This document shows, piece by piece, positions 22,963 to 31,435 of a stretch of 64,000 nucleotides of DNA. Both the position numbers and the translations under genes were made by a program. The DNA is from RGIG8050 sp045588915 (GTDB lineage: Bacteria > Bacillota > Clostridia > Christensenellales > UBA1242). The notes beneath the pieces were generated by a model. The model saw only the letters and a list, made by a program, of their open reading frames with translations. It searched no databases and had not been told where the DNA came from. The DNA is taken from assembly GCA_045588915.1 (NCBI GenBank), contig JAZNFA010000008.1, positions 124,001 to 188,000 on the forward strand, in the 5' to 3' direction. Each line of letters begins with the position of its first letter. The first letter of the stretch is position 1.

Positions 22963-24666
22963 TTTTTGTGGGTTGGCCGTGAATTCAATTTTGCATTTGT
23001 GCAAATTGACGCCGATGACGGTGACGTTGATGGGGTCGCCGATACGAATTTTAGATTTTTTGCCCAGCATTTGCATTGTACCATCGTGGTATAAATAGTT
23101 GTCATTTGGTAGATTTTCCGTACGTACCAAGCCTTCGGCTGTGTTTTCCGGAATGTAAACAAAAACTCCAAAATCGGTGATGCCGTTGACAATGCCGGCA
23201 AATGTTTCGCCAATGTGGGCTTGCATATATTCGGCACATTTCAAGTCGTCGACTTCACGTTCGGCTGCCACAGCGTCCAGTTCAGTTTGCGATGATTGGA
23301 GACTGGCTGCCGTTACAAATGCTTTTAATTGACCGATTTGCTGATTGGTTAATTGATTATCTAAGTGCATTTTAATAATACGGTGAATCAATAAATCAGG
23401 GTAGCGACGAATTGGCGAAGTAAAGTGGCAATAATACGTTGCACCTAGGGCAAAGTGTCCAACGCAATTTGGGTCATATTTGGCTTTTTGCATTGAACGT
23501 AATGCTAAACTGGAAATAATGATTTTTAAGTTTTCGTCGCTGATATTATCGAGCATATTTTGGTATTGAAAGCCATTCACGTTTTCAAAATCAATTTGGT
23601 GTCTAATATTGAATGGTTTCATTGTGTTAATGAAACGAATAACTTTAATTGGGTCTGGCTTTTCGTGAATACGATAAACGAAAGGTAAGTTTAATTTGTT
23701 ACAATGTTCAGCAACCACTTCGTTTGCCATAATCATAAATGTTTCAATGATACGGTGGCTTAATTTATGTGGGCGTGAATAGACCGAAGCAATTTGACCT
23801 TTTTCATCCAAAACAATTTTAGGTTCTGGTACATTAAACGTAATTTCACCACGTGCTTGACGATTTTGTTCATATTTTTGTGTGATAGCAGCCATTTTTA
23901 ATAAAGTTTCACGGAATGTGTGGTTGGCTTTGCCATCTAAAATATCTTGAACTTCATCATAAGAAAAGCGTGTTTTTGTTTGAATCAATGTCTTTTTAAT
24001 TTCATAGTTAACTATTTCAAAATTTTGATTCATTGTCATCATTACTGACAAAGTTAATCGTGGTTCATTCGGATTTAAAGAACAAACACCATTTGAGAGT
24101 TCGGTCGGTAACATTGGAATGACACGGTCGGGGAAGTAGACGCTCGTGCCACGGCGATAGGCTTCTTGGTCAAGGGCACTGCCGGCTGTTACGTATTCAG
24201 AAACGTCGGCAATATGTACTCCTAACGTCATTGTGCCGTCAGGATTATCGGTTAAACTTACAGCATCATCGAGGTCTCGGGCGTCAGCAGGGTCAATTGT
24301 GAAAGTTGGCAATTCACGCAGGTCAGTTCGGTTCAGCATACATTTTTCAATATTTTTGGTTGCCACGTGTTTTGCTTCTTGAGATACAAGCGCAGGAAAG
24401 TCGAATGCTAACTTGTACTTTTTCATAATTTCTTCCACGGTCATTGCACGTGTTTGGTGTGCAATCACTCGGACAATTTCAGCGTCTGGACGGCCACGAA
24501 ATTTTTTCTTTTTGTAACGAACTTCAACAATGTCACCGTCAACAGCTCCGTTTAAGTTTTCTTTGGCAATAAATATATCTTCTTCTTTATCAATAATATC
24601 TACAAAACCATAACCTTTTAAAGTTACAGTTAATTCTCCAGTTAGGCGATTTTCTATTTTGCTCAC
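22960..24666 (-). CDS. rnr: ribonuclease R, short form
   Basis: 568 residues from a GTG start. An N-terminal cold-shock-type region (IFIAKENLNGAVDGDIVEV) is followed by the RNB catalytic domain with FTIDPADARDLDDAVSL, where the aspartates bind magnesium, and VHIADVSEYV. A C-terminal S1 domain (GETFAGIVNGITDFGVFVYIPE) completes it. It degrades structured RNA 3' to 5'. It is clearly shorter than the usual 700-800 residues: most of the N-terminal helix-turn-helix region and the basic tail are missing. It is read divergently from the HEPN-CBS gene with only 27 bp between start codons; its -10 box ends 5 nt before the GTG. Confidence 0.93.
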   Translation of the reverse strand: MSKIENRLTGELTVTLKGYGFVDIIDKEEDIFIAKENLNGAVDGDIVEVRYKKKKFRGRPDAEIVRVIAHQTRAMTVEEIMKKYKLAFDFPALVSQEAKHVATKNIEKCMLNRTDLRELPTFTIDPADARDLDDAVSLTDNPDGTMTLGVHIADVSEYVTAGSALDQEAYRRGTSVYFPDRVIPMLPTELSNGVCSLNPNEPRLTLSVMMTMNQNFEIVNYEIKKTLIQTKTRFSYDEVQDILDGKANHTFRETLLKMAAITQKYEQNRQARGEITFNVPEPKIVLDEKGQIASVYSRPHKLSHRIIETFMIMANEVVAEHCNKLNLPFVYRIHEKPDPIKVIRFINTMKPFNIRHQIDFENVNGFQYQNMLDNISDENLKIIISSLALRSMQKAKYDPNCVGHFALGATYYCHFTSPIRRYPDLLIHRIIKMHLDNQLTNQQIGQLKAFVTAASLQSSQTELDAVAAEREVDDLKCAEYMQAHIGETFAGIVNGITDFGVFVYIPENTAEGLVRTENLPNDNYLYHDGTMQMLGKKSKIRIGDPINVTVIGVNLHKCKIEFTANPQK

Positions 24667-24687
24667 AGCAAATTATAAGTGTATAAT
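24659..24687 (+). promoter_or_regulatory. leaderless promoter of HEPN-CBS gene
   Basis: TTGCTC (24659-24664), 17-bp spacer, TATAAT (24682-24687), then exactly 6 nt to the ATG at 24694. It overlaps the rnr promoter on the other strand. Confidence 0.75.
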
Positions 24688-24700
24688 AAGAATATGTCAA
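24672..24700 (-). promoter_or_regulatory. leaderless promoter of rnr
   Basis: On the minus strand, perfect TTGACA (24700-24695), 17-bp spacer and perfect TATAAT (24677-24672), then 5 nt to the GTG at 24666. The -35 box lies inside the first codons of the divergent gene. Confidence 0.85.
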
Positions 24701-25422
24701 ATTTAACAACAAAAACACTTGGTAGTCGATTCTTGGATGCTTACAATGCGATCGATAAAGCTTTACGTATTCAATACAACTATAAGACTACGATTTCATT
24801 CTCTGACTTGATTCGTCGCTGTGCCGATTTAAACCACGTTGTGCGTGGTTATGAAAATGATTTAATCAATTTTGCTCGTTTGCGTAATGCAATTGTTCAC
24901 AGCAGTGATAATAACAGAGTTATTGCTGAGCCACATTTAGATGTTGTTGAACTTATGGAAAAAATTGCAACTTTAATTACGACACCTCCTTTGGTGGTTG
25001 AAGCTTTACGCTTACGTACAGTTGCTATAATTGATGCAACTCGTAGTCTGTATGACCTTATTAAAGAAACTGGTAAGACTGGGCATGGTATGATTCCTGC
25101 ATACAAGGGTAATACTTTGGTTGGTATTGTGCGTTGGCGTAAATTGATTGAAGATTTGGCTGGTATTTTAGATAAATGCGATTTAGACCAATTTATACGT
25201 CAAACTTCGATTGAAGATTATCTTCATATGTATCCACAATCGGGACATTACACTATTGTTGATAAGAACGTTACAATTGAACAAATTTTAACAATCTTTA
25301 ATAATAATCGTAAAATTGCTGGTATTTTGATTACTCAAAATGGAACTGCTATGGAACCACCAGTATGTTTCTTAACCAATGCTGATATTATTGATTTAGT
25401 TAAAATCATTGAAACTTATTAA
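24694..25422 (+). CDS. HEPN-like plus CBS-domain protein
   Basis: 242 residues. The N-terminal ~100 residues resemble a HEPN helical bundle, with the RLRNAIVHS motif (R-x4-H) typical of HEPN ribonucleases and their relatives. The C-terminal ~70 residues (YLHMYPQSGHYTIVDKNVTIEQILTIF... CFLTNADIIDLVKII) read like CBS-domain sequence, which usually senses adenine nucleotides. No membrane segment. The ATG at 24694 is chosen because the -10 box ends 6 nt before it. Divergent from rnr and upstream of ileS. A role in RNA metabolism is suggested by motif and neighbour only. Confidence 0.55.
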   Translation: MSNLTTKTLGSRFLDAYNAIDKALRIQYNYKTTISFSDLIRRCADLNHVVRGYENDLINFARLRNAIVHSSDNNRVIAEPHLDVVELMEKIATLITTPPLVVEALRLRTVAIIDATRSLYDLIKETGKTGHGMIPAYKGNTLVGIVRWRKLIEDLAGILDKCDLDQFIRQTSIEDYLHMYPQSGHYTIVDKNVTIEQILTIFNNNRKIAGILITQNGTAMEPPVCFLTNADIIDLVKIIETY

Positions 25423-25465
25423 AAATCATGTTAATTTATATTTGAGATTAAAAGGAATTTTTTTA

Positions 25466-28400
25466 ATGAAAAAAGAAACATCAGTTTTTGATTTTGGCCA
25501 CAATTACGAACCAGCCGATATTCTCGAAAGAATTAAAAATAAAAATAAAGGTAAACCAAAATATAACTTTTTGGACGGTCCGATTACGGCTAATGCACCG
25601 ATGTGTTTGCATCACGGCTGGGGTCGTACTTTAAAGGATGTCTATAACCGTTATAATTCTTTAATTGGTAAAGAAGTTGATTACGTGTGGGGTTTTGACG
25701 CTCAGGGAATGTGGGTAGAAGTTGAAGTTGAGAAATTACTTGGCTTGAAAAGTAAAAAAGAGATTGTTGAATATGGTGTTGATAAGTTTACCGAAAAGTG
25801 TATTGAACGTGTTGACTTCTTCAAAAATCGTCAAACAGAACAAAGCAAATTGATGGAAGAATTAGGTGACTGGGAACGTAGTTATATCACTAATTCCGAT
25901 AAGAACATTACATCAATTTGGCATTTCTTAAAAGTCTGTAACGATAAAAAAATGTTAAAACAAAGTTACAAAACAATGCCTTGGTGTCCACGCTGTGGTA
26001 CCAGTTTAAGTGAACACGAAATGACTGGCAGTTATAAAGAACGCACACATAAAGCAGTTTATGTAAAGGCCAAAATCATAGGACGTGATGAAAGAATTTT
26101 GGTTTGGACAACAACACCGTGGACTTTGGCTGCAAATATGGCGATTGCAATTAATCCAGAGTTTACTTATTGCAAATGTCGTGTAAAGAGTGATAGCAAC
26201 TTGTTAATTGTTTGCGAAAAACGACTTAAAGTTTTACGTGATGATTTAATCGAAGTTGTAGAAAAAGTTAATGGTTCTGACCTTGTTGGTTTAACTTATG
26301 AACCTTTCTTACCATTAGCGAAACAAGACTTTGAACATAAAATTGTACCTTGGGATCAAGTTGATGAAGTCGATGGGTCAGGTGCTGTTCATATTGCTCC
26401 TGGTTGTGGTGCAGAAGACTTTGCTTTGGGTACACAATTACATTTGGAACCGTTTATTATTCCTGTTGGAGAAAATGGTGTTTTTTATGATGAGTTTGAA
26501 TGGCTAGCTGGGTTATCAACAGTTGATTGTGAAACAACAGTTTTTCAAAAATTAACAGATAATCAAACTATATATTATCATCACGATTATACGCATAATT
26601 ATCCTTTCTGTTGGCGTTGTAAAACTGACGTTATTTTCCGTCTCGTTGCAGGTTATGATATTGCAACAGATGGTATTCGTAAAGATTTATTAAAGGCAGC
26701 TGATACAGTACATTGGACTCCTAGTTTTATGGGAAAATCAATGCGTCAGTGGTTGACCGATATGGGGGACTGGAATATTAGTCGACGTCGTTTTTATGGG
26801 TTACCTTTGCCATTCTATCCTTGTGAAAAATGTGGACATTTAAATGTTGTTGATAGTCTTGATGATTTACGTGCTCGTGCTGTCGAGCCTGCTAAGGTTG
26901 ATGCAATGCCACATTTACATCGTCCATATATTGATGAAATTAAAATCCACTGCGAAAAATGTAATGAGCACGTTGCACGTGTTCCTGATGTCGGGGATTG
27001 CTGGTTAGATGCGGGAATTGCGCCATTTTCAACCAAACCCAAAGGACAATTTAAAGCCGATATGGTCTTGGAAATGAAAGAACAAATTCGTTTGTGGTTC
27101 TATGCTCAATTATTTATGTCGGTGGTTTTAACCGGTGAAGCTCCTTATAAAGCTGTTGTTGGTTATTCAACACTTGTTGACGAAGATGGTAAAAAGTTCT
27201 CAAAGACTGGACCACGTAAAATCTATATTGAAGATGTTGCGGCACAATATGGTGTCGATGTCTTACGTTATACTTTTGCAAGCGCTAATCCAACACTTGA
27301 TATGCGCTTTGGTGATAATATTGCTGAAGATGCAAAACGTCGTTTATTAGCAATTTGGAATGCTTATGTTTTCTATACTACTTATGCTTTAGTAGACCAA
27401 CCTGATGTGAAAAATTATCAGCCAGAGAATTTATCACCAATTGATTTATGGTTAGTGCAATTAACCAATAAATATATTGAAGCAACACGTGAAGCTTATA
27501 ATCAATTTAAGACACACCAAGTTGTTAAATTAACTGACGATTTTATTGAAGATATTTCGAATTTTTATATTCGTGTCAATCGTCGCCGTTATTGGAAAAA
27601 TGGGGAAGATCAAGACAAGATGAATGCTTATTGGTGTTTGTTTAATGCTTTGCGTAGTGTTGTTGTTGTTTTAACACCAATCGTACCTAGTTATGCACAA
27701 TACTTGTGGGAAAATTGTTTTGGGGAAGGTGAAGAACCTGTTATGCTGGCAAATTATCCAACAACACTAAAAATAAAAACTAAAGATATGAAAGTCGATT
27801 TACTTGAATCGGTTAACTTTGTCAAACAAGTTATTAGTTTAGGGCTATCTTTGCGCGCTGAGAATCAAATTGCAATTAAGCAACCATTATCCAAGGTTTA
27901 TATTAAGACTAACCAGCTTGATACTATTACAATGTTTGCAGATATTATTCAAGATCAATTAAACGTTAAACAAATTGAAATTGTTACCGATGACGATAAA
28001 TTTAATATAGCATATTTAACAGTAAATTTCAAAAAAGCAGGTGCTATTTTGAAAAATCGTGTTCAAGAATTGAAAAATGCTTTGCAATCGTCAGACAAAA
28101 TGAACGAGTACGTTGCTGCCTTTGAAACAGGTGAAAAAATTAAAATTGATGGATTTGATGCTTTAACACCAGACCTTTTTGAACGTAAATTAGCACCACG
28201 TGATGGTTTTGTGATAACTACTAGTGAAGATGTTACAGTCGTTCTTGATACGGTCATTACTGATGATTTAATGTTGGAAGGTATTGCACGTGAATTAATT
28301 CGTAGTATTCAATTAGAACGTATGAATCAAAATCTTAACATTACTGACCGTATTATTTTAGATTTGAAAACAGCAGATGAAAAAATCTATACTGCTGCAA

Positions 28401-28498
28401 ACGCTCATCAACCACGTATTATGCGTGAAGTATTGGCAACCGAAATGCATATCTCACAAGGAAGTGGAGAAAATGAAATACACATCAGATTGGCGTGA
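25466..28498 (+). CDS. ileS: isoleucyl-tRNA synthetase, eukaryote/archaea-like (IleS2) type
   Basis: 1010 residues; AAAGGA lies 10 nt before the ATG chosen. HIGH-type motif appears as MCLHHGWGRTLKD, the class-I editing domain as VWTTTPWTLAANMAI, the active-site block as DMGDWNISRRRFYGLP, and KMSKS as GKKFSKTG. The HHxWGRTLKD form and MGDWNISR block are those of the IleS2 group found in archaea, eukaryotes and some bacteria, rather than the classical bacterial IleRS. That group is associated with mupirocin resistance. It charges tRNA-Ile with ATP. No T-box leader is seen in the 43 bp upstream. Its last 26 bp overlap the downstream methyltransferase gene. Confidence 0.93.
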   Translation: MKKETSVFDFGHNYEPADILERIKNKNKGKPKYNFLDGPITANAPMCLHHGWGRTLKDVYNRYNSLIGKEVDYVWGFDAQGMWVEVEVEKLLGLKSKKEIVEYGVDKFTEKCIERVDFFKNRQTEQSKLMEELGDWERSYITNSDKNITSIWHFLKVCNDKKMLKQSYKTMPWCPRCGTSLSEHEMTGSYKERTHKAVYVKAKIIGRDERILVWTTTPWTLAANMAIAINPEFTYCKCRVKSDSNLLIVCEKRLKVLRDDLIEVVEKVNGSDLVGLTYEPFLPLAKQDFEHKIVPWDQVDEVDGSGAVHIAPGCGAEDFALGTQLHLEPFIIPVGENGVFYDEFEWLAGLSTVDCETTVFQKLTDNQTIYYHHDYTHNYPFCWRCKTDVIFRLVAGYDIATDGIRKDLLKAADTVHWTPSFMGKSMRQWLTDMGDWNISRRRFYGLPLPFYPCEKCGHLNVVDSLDDLRARAVEPAKVDAMPHLHRPYIDEIKIHCEKCNEHVARVPDVGDCWLDAGIAPFSTKPKGQFKADMVLEMKEQIRLWFYAQLFMSVVLTGEAPYKAVVGYSTLVDEDGKKFSKTGPRKIYIEDVAAQYGVDVLRYTFASANPTLDMRFGDNIAEDAKRRLLAIWNAYVFYTTYALVDQPDVKNYQPENLSPIDLWLVQLTNKYIEATREAYNQFKTHQVVKLTDDFIEDISNFYIRVNRRRYWKNGEDQDKMNAYWCLFNALRSVVVVLTPIVPSYAQYLWENCFGEGEEPVMLANYPTTLKIKTKDMKVDLLESVNFVKQVISLGLSLRAENQIAIKQPLSKVYIKTNQLDTITMFADIIQDQLNVKQIEIVTDDDKFNIAYLTVNFKKAGAILKNRVQELKNALQSSDKMNEYVAAFETGEKIKIDGFDALTPDLFERKLAPRDGFVITTSEDVTVVLDTVITDDLMLEGIARELIRSIQLERMNQNLNITDRIILDLKTADEKIYTAANAHQPRIMREVLATEMHISQGSGENEIHIRLA

Positions 28499-29330
28499 TT
28501 TTGCAATTATTGCCACTGGTAATGGTGAAAAGTTGGAACGTTGGGGAAATATAGTCTTATTACGTCCTGATCCTCAAGCTATTTGGAGTCCATCTGTTGA
28601 TTATGCAAGTTATCCACAAATTACTGGACATTATATACGTTCTGCAACTGGTGGTGGTGCGTGGGAATGGTTAAAAAAAACACCAGATGAATGGATAATT
28701 AAATATAAAGACTTAAAATTTATCATCAGTCCAATGAATTTTAAGCATACTGGTTTATTCCCTGAACAAGCTGTAAATTGGGATTTGGTTATGCAAGTGT
28801 TACAAAAGCGACCACAGGCTAAAGTTTTGAATTTATTTGCTTATACCGGTGGTGCGACAGTTGCGTGTGCAAAAGCAGGAGCTCACGTTACACACGTTGA
28901 TGCCAGTCGTGGAATGACTGACGTAGCTAAACGCAACGTAGCGTTAAATGAAATTCCTTTTGAAAGTGTACGTTATATTGTTGATGATTGCCAAAAGTTT
29001 GTTGCTCGTGAAATTCGCCGTGGCCATAAGTATGATGCGATTATAATGGATCCACCAAATTTTGGTCGTGGCGCTAATGGTGAAGTTTGGAAGTTAACCG
29101 AAAATTTAAATAGTTTAATTGCAAATTGTGTCCAATTGCTTTCAGATAAACCATTATTTGTTTTGGTTAACAATTATACAGCTTCTGTGCAACCGACTGT
29201 AATTGAAAATGTTTTACGAAAAAATTTAAATGGATTACACTATAAGATCCAAACTTATGAAATTGGATTGCCAACGGCAGAGAATTTAATTCTACCTTGT
29301 GGAGGAACATCTTATGTGTCTTTTTTGTGA
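28473..29330 (+). CDS. class I SAM-dependent rRNA methyltransferase, RlmI-like
   Basis: 285 residues; GGAAGTGGAG precedes the ATG inside the ileS end. The Rossmann motif is VLNLFAYTGGATVACAKAGA with the acidic HVDASRG after it, and catalytic-region motif IMDPPNFGRG. The LLRPDPQAIW and MNFKHTGLFPEQA blocks match the RlmI/RlmK-like family that methylates 23S rRNA. The target base cannot be told from sequence. Overlaps ileS by 26 bp and the HIT gene by 17 bp, so it is within one operon. Confidence 0.8.
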   Translation: MKYTSDWRDFAIIATGNGEKLERWGNIVLLRPDPQAIWSPSVDYASYPQITGHYIRSATGGGAWEWLKKTPDEWIIKYKDLKFIISPMNFKHTGLFPEQAVNWDLVMQVLQKRPQAKVLNLFAYTGGATVACAKAGAHVTHVDASRGMTDVAKRNVALNEIPFESVRYIVDDCQKFVAREIRRGHKYDAIIMDPPNFGRGANGEVWKLTENLNSLIANCVQLLSDKPLFVLVNNYTASVQPTVIENVLRKNLNGLHYKIQTYEIGLPTAENLILPCGGTSYVSFL

Positions 29331-29613
29331 TTTAGCTAAAAATTATGTGATTGAAAATGAATTATGTTATATGATTTACGATAAATTTCCGGTATCTCCT
29401 GGTCACTGTTTAATTATTCCGAAAAGACATATTGAAACTGTTTTTGAAATGAATTCTGATGAATGGGCAGCTGCTGGAAGTTTAATTGTGCTTGCTAAGA
29501 AAGAAATTGAAAAACAATTTCAACCAAAAGGTTACAATATAAAAGTTAATTGTGGTAAAGCTGCAGGTCAAGAAATTATGCATGCTCATATCCATTTAAT
29601 CCCCAAATATTAA
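29314..29613 (+). CDS. HIT-family nucleotide hydrolase
   Basis: 99 residues; GGAGG (29301-29305) is well placed for this ATG. The HIT signature is present as HAHIHLIPKY (H-x-H-x-H). N-terminal CLFCDLAKNYVIENELC looks like the usual zinc-binding start of HIT proteins, and FPVSPGHCLIIPKRHIET is characteristic. Enzymes of this family split phosphoramidates or dinucleoside polyphosphates. Shorter than the common 110-140 residues because it ends directly after the motif. Confidence 0.88.
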   Translation: MCLFCDLAKNYVIENELCYMIYDKFPVSPGHCLIIPKRHIETVFEMNSDEWAAAGSLIVLAKKEIEKQFQPKGYNIKVNCGKAAGQEIMHAHIHLIPKY

Positions 29614-29633
29614 ATGTTAGAAGGTAAAACAAA

Positions 29634-30002
29634 ATGAAGAAAGATGAAAATGAACGTGAAAAAGTAAAAACAGGAATTTGCGACTTTTTGTTGTCATACG
29701 ATTGTCCATCGGAATATGTTGGTTTCCCGATATTGATTGACTTGCTAAAGGCGGCAATTGAAAATTATACGGAGTTAGCTTTAAACTTAAAATCAATTTA
29801 TTACCGTGTGGCACGTCAAAGAAAAATAACTCGTTTATGTATTGAACGTAATTTAACAACATTATTTGAACGTTGGGAAGAAAAGGAAAAATTTAAAGAT
29901 TTATTCGACAGTCGTCCAACTAATGCGACTGCTTTGAATCTTTTGGCGCGCAAGATTCGTTACTTAAATTGCAGTGTTTATGACACTTTGCTGATGCCAT
30001 AA
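29634..30002 (+). CDS. stand-alone Spo0A C-terminal-like DNA-binding protein
   Basis: 122 residues. The order of elements matches the effector domain of Spo0A: LLSYDCPSEYVGFPILIDLLKAAI (compare lG-x-P...Gy.YLR.AI), then NLKSIYYRVARQRKITRLCIERNLTTLFERW (compare lYp.iA... vERaIRhaIe.aW), then DSRPTNATALNLLARKI (compare f..rPTNseFIa.iA). There is no receiver domain with a phosphorylated Asp. It follows the HIT gene by 20 bp. In sporulating Bacillota Spo0A is the master response regulator; a receiver-less form would be constitutive or controlled by other means. Similarity is by eye and moderately secure. Confidence 0.6.
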   Translation: MKKDENEREKVKTGICDFLLSYDCPSEYVGFPILIDLLKAAIENYTELALNLKSIYYRVARQRKITRLCIERNLTTLFERWEEKEKFKDLFDSRPTNATALNLLARKIRYLNCSVYDTLLMP

Positions 30003-30017
30003 ATTTTCGCAAATTAC

Positions 30018-30047
30018 TTGACAAAATTGATAAAAAAAGAATAAAAT
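30018..30047 (+). promoter_or_regulatory. greA promoter
   Basis: Perfect TTGACA (30018-30023), 18-bp spacer, TAAAAT (30042-30047). The start codon is 36 nt further with GAGGAGG at 30071-30077, so this transcript has a normal leader, unlike many neighbours. Confidence 0.75.
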
Positions 30048-30083
30048 AACGAAACCATTATCATGGTAAAGAGGAGGAAAAAA

Positions 30084-30554
30084 ATGACTAGATATGTAAC
30101 TATGGTAGGTAAAAAAAAGCTAGAAGACGAGTTGGCAGAATTGATGTCAAAGCGTAGCGAAATCGCGAGTCAAATTAAAGAAGCACGCGAATTCGGTGAT
30201 TTGAAAGAAAATGCCGAGTATGCTGCTGCACGTGAAGCACAAAATAATTTGGAAATCCGTGTTAAAGAAGTTGAAGCAATTTTACAAAACTTAACACTTT
30301 TTTCATATAAAACAGCTAATACCAGTGAAGTTAGTTTAGGTACTTCTGTATTGGTAGAAAATATGAGTACTAAAAAACAAGAAACTTATGTGATTACTGG
30401 CTTTATGGAATTTGATATTGAAAAGAATTATATTTCTAATGAAAGTCCAAAAGGTAAAGCATTATTAGGTAAAAAAGTTGGTGAAGTTGCAATTATTAAA
30501 ACACCAGCAAGTCAAATTTCTTTGAAAATTTTAAAGATTAATCGTGCGGAGTAA
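30084..30554 (+). CDS. greA: transcript cleavage factor GreA
   Basis: 156 residues; GAGGAGG precedes the ATG by 6 nt. The N-terminal coiled coil carries the tip sequence EFGDLKENAEYAAAREAQ, whose acidic residues reach into the polymerase active site. The C-terminal FKBP-like half has GTSVLVEN... and ESPKGKALLGKKVGEVA. GreA stimulates cleavage of backtracked RNA by RNA polymerase. Two bases separate it from tatD. Confidence 0.95.
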   Translation: MTRYVTMVGKKKLEDELAELMSKRSEIASQIKEAREFGDLKENAEYAAAREAQNNLEIRVKEVEAILQNLTLFSYKTANTSEVSLGTSVLVENMSTKKQETYVITGFMEFDIEKNYISNESPKGKALLGKKVGEVAIIKTPASQISLKILKINRAE

Positions 30555-30556
30555 TT

Positions 30557-31333
30557 ATGTTTGATTCGCATTTTCATTTAACTGATCCACGTTTGAATAC
30601 AAATATTGATGTTCAAAATGGACAATGTGAAGGTGTAGAAATTGGGGCAGACTTTGAAAGTCTGCCCAATATTTTTGAATTCGCAAATAAATACCAAAAC
30701 GTGTTTTGTACAGCTGGAGTTCATCCTGCTTATGCGAACACTTATTCAGCAAATGATTTTGAAAATTTTGTTGCCGAACATTTAGATTTTGAAAAGTTTG
30801 TTGCAATTGGTGAATGTGGGTTGGATTATCATCGTCCAGATTTACCAGCACGTGAAGAACAAATTGCTGTTTTTGAACATCAAATTTTTATGGCTGAACG
30901 CTATCAAAAACCATTAGTTGTGCATTCACGTGATGCGTGGGAAGATACTGCAAATATTTTAATTGCGAACAAAGCAAAATTAAAAAATGGCGTGTTAATT
31001 CATTGTATGAGCTATACAGCAGAACAAGCGAATTTTCTTATGACACAGTTATCAGGCGTTGATGTTTATTTTGCTTTTGGTGGGCATATTACGTATAAAG
31101 GTAAAGAATATTTGCATAATACAATTCGTTCAATTCCGTTAAATCAAATTTTAATTGAAACGGATGCGCCTTATCTAGCTCCAGTTCCGAAGCGCAGTGA
31201 AGTAAATCATCCATCTTATATAATGTATACGGCAGAAAAAATGGCAGAAGTATTGCATAAGACCGTTGATGAAATTGAAAAACTTACCAAAGAAAATGCC
31301 TATCGTTTTTACAAAATAAAAGCAGTCAAGTGA
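30557..31333 (+). CDS. tatD: TatD-family metal-dependent deoxyribonuclease
   Basis: 258 residues; GGAGTAATT before the ATG. Metal ligands are visible in order: FDSHFHL (HxH), GECGLDYH, VVHSRDA, LIHCM and ETDAPYLAP. TIM-barrel enzymes of this family trim DNA or act in RNA/protein quality control. It immediately follows greA (stop and start 2 bp apart). Its stop codon lies inside the terminator hairpin. Confidence 0.92.
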   Translation: MFDSHFHLTDPRLNTNIDVQNGQCEGVEIGADFESLPNIFEFANKYQNVFCTAGVHPAYANTYSANDFENFVAEHLDFEKFVAIGECGLDYHRPDLPAREEQIAVFEHQIFMAERYQKPLVVHSRDAWEDTANILIANKAKLKNGVLIHCMSYTAEQANFLMTQLSGVDVYFAFGGHITYKGKEYLHNTIRSIPLNQILIETDAPYLAPVPKRSEVNHPSYIMYTAEKMAEVLHKTVDEIEKLTKENAYRFYKIKAVK

Positions 31334-31345
31334 CTGCTTTTTGTT
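31318..31345 (+). terminator. terminator overlapping the tatD stop codon
   Basis: AAAGCAGTCA and TGACTGCTTT form a perfect inverted repeat with a tiny loop, followed by TT and a T-rich run. The stop TGA (31331-31333) is part of the stem. Confidence 0.75.
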
Positions 31346-31420
31346 TTTCCTTTGTAAAAAGTTTTTCGTTTGTATGAGTTTATCTTCTGCAAAATAAACT
31401 ATCTTATACTACCATAGTTG

Positions 31421-31429
31421 TGGTACACT
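31421..31429 (+). promoter_or_regulatory. extended -10 for leaderless rsmA
   Basis: TGG-TACACT (31421-31429) ends exactly 6 nt before the GTG at 31436. No ribosome site is present. Confidence 0.6.
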
Positions 31430-31435
31430 ATTCAA

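Noticed and set aside
25423..25465. T-box riboswitch before ileS
   Set aside because: Only 43 bp separate it from the previous gene and no T-box sequence or terminator is visible.
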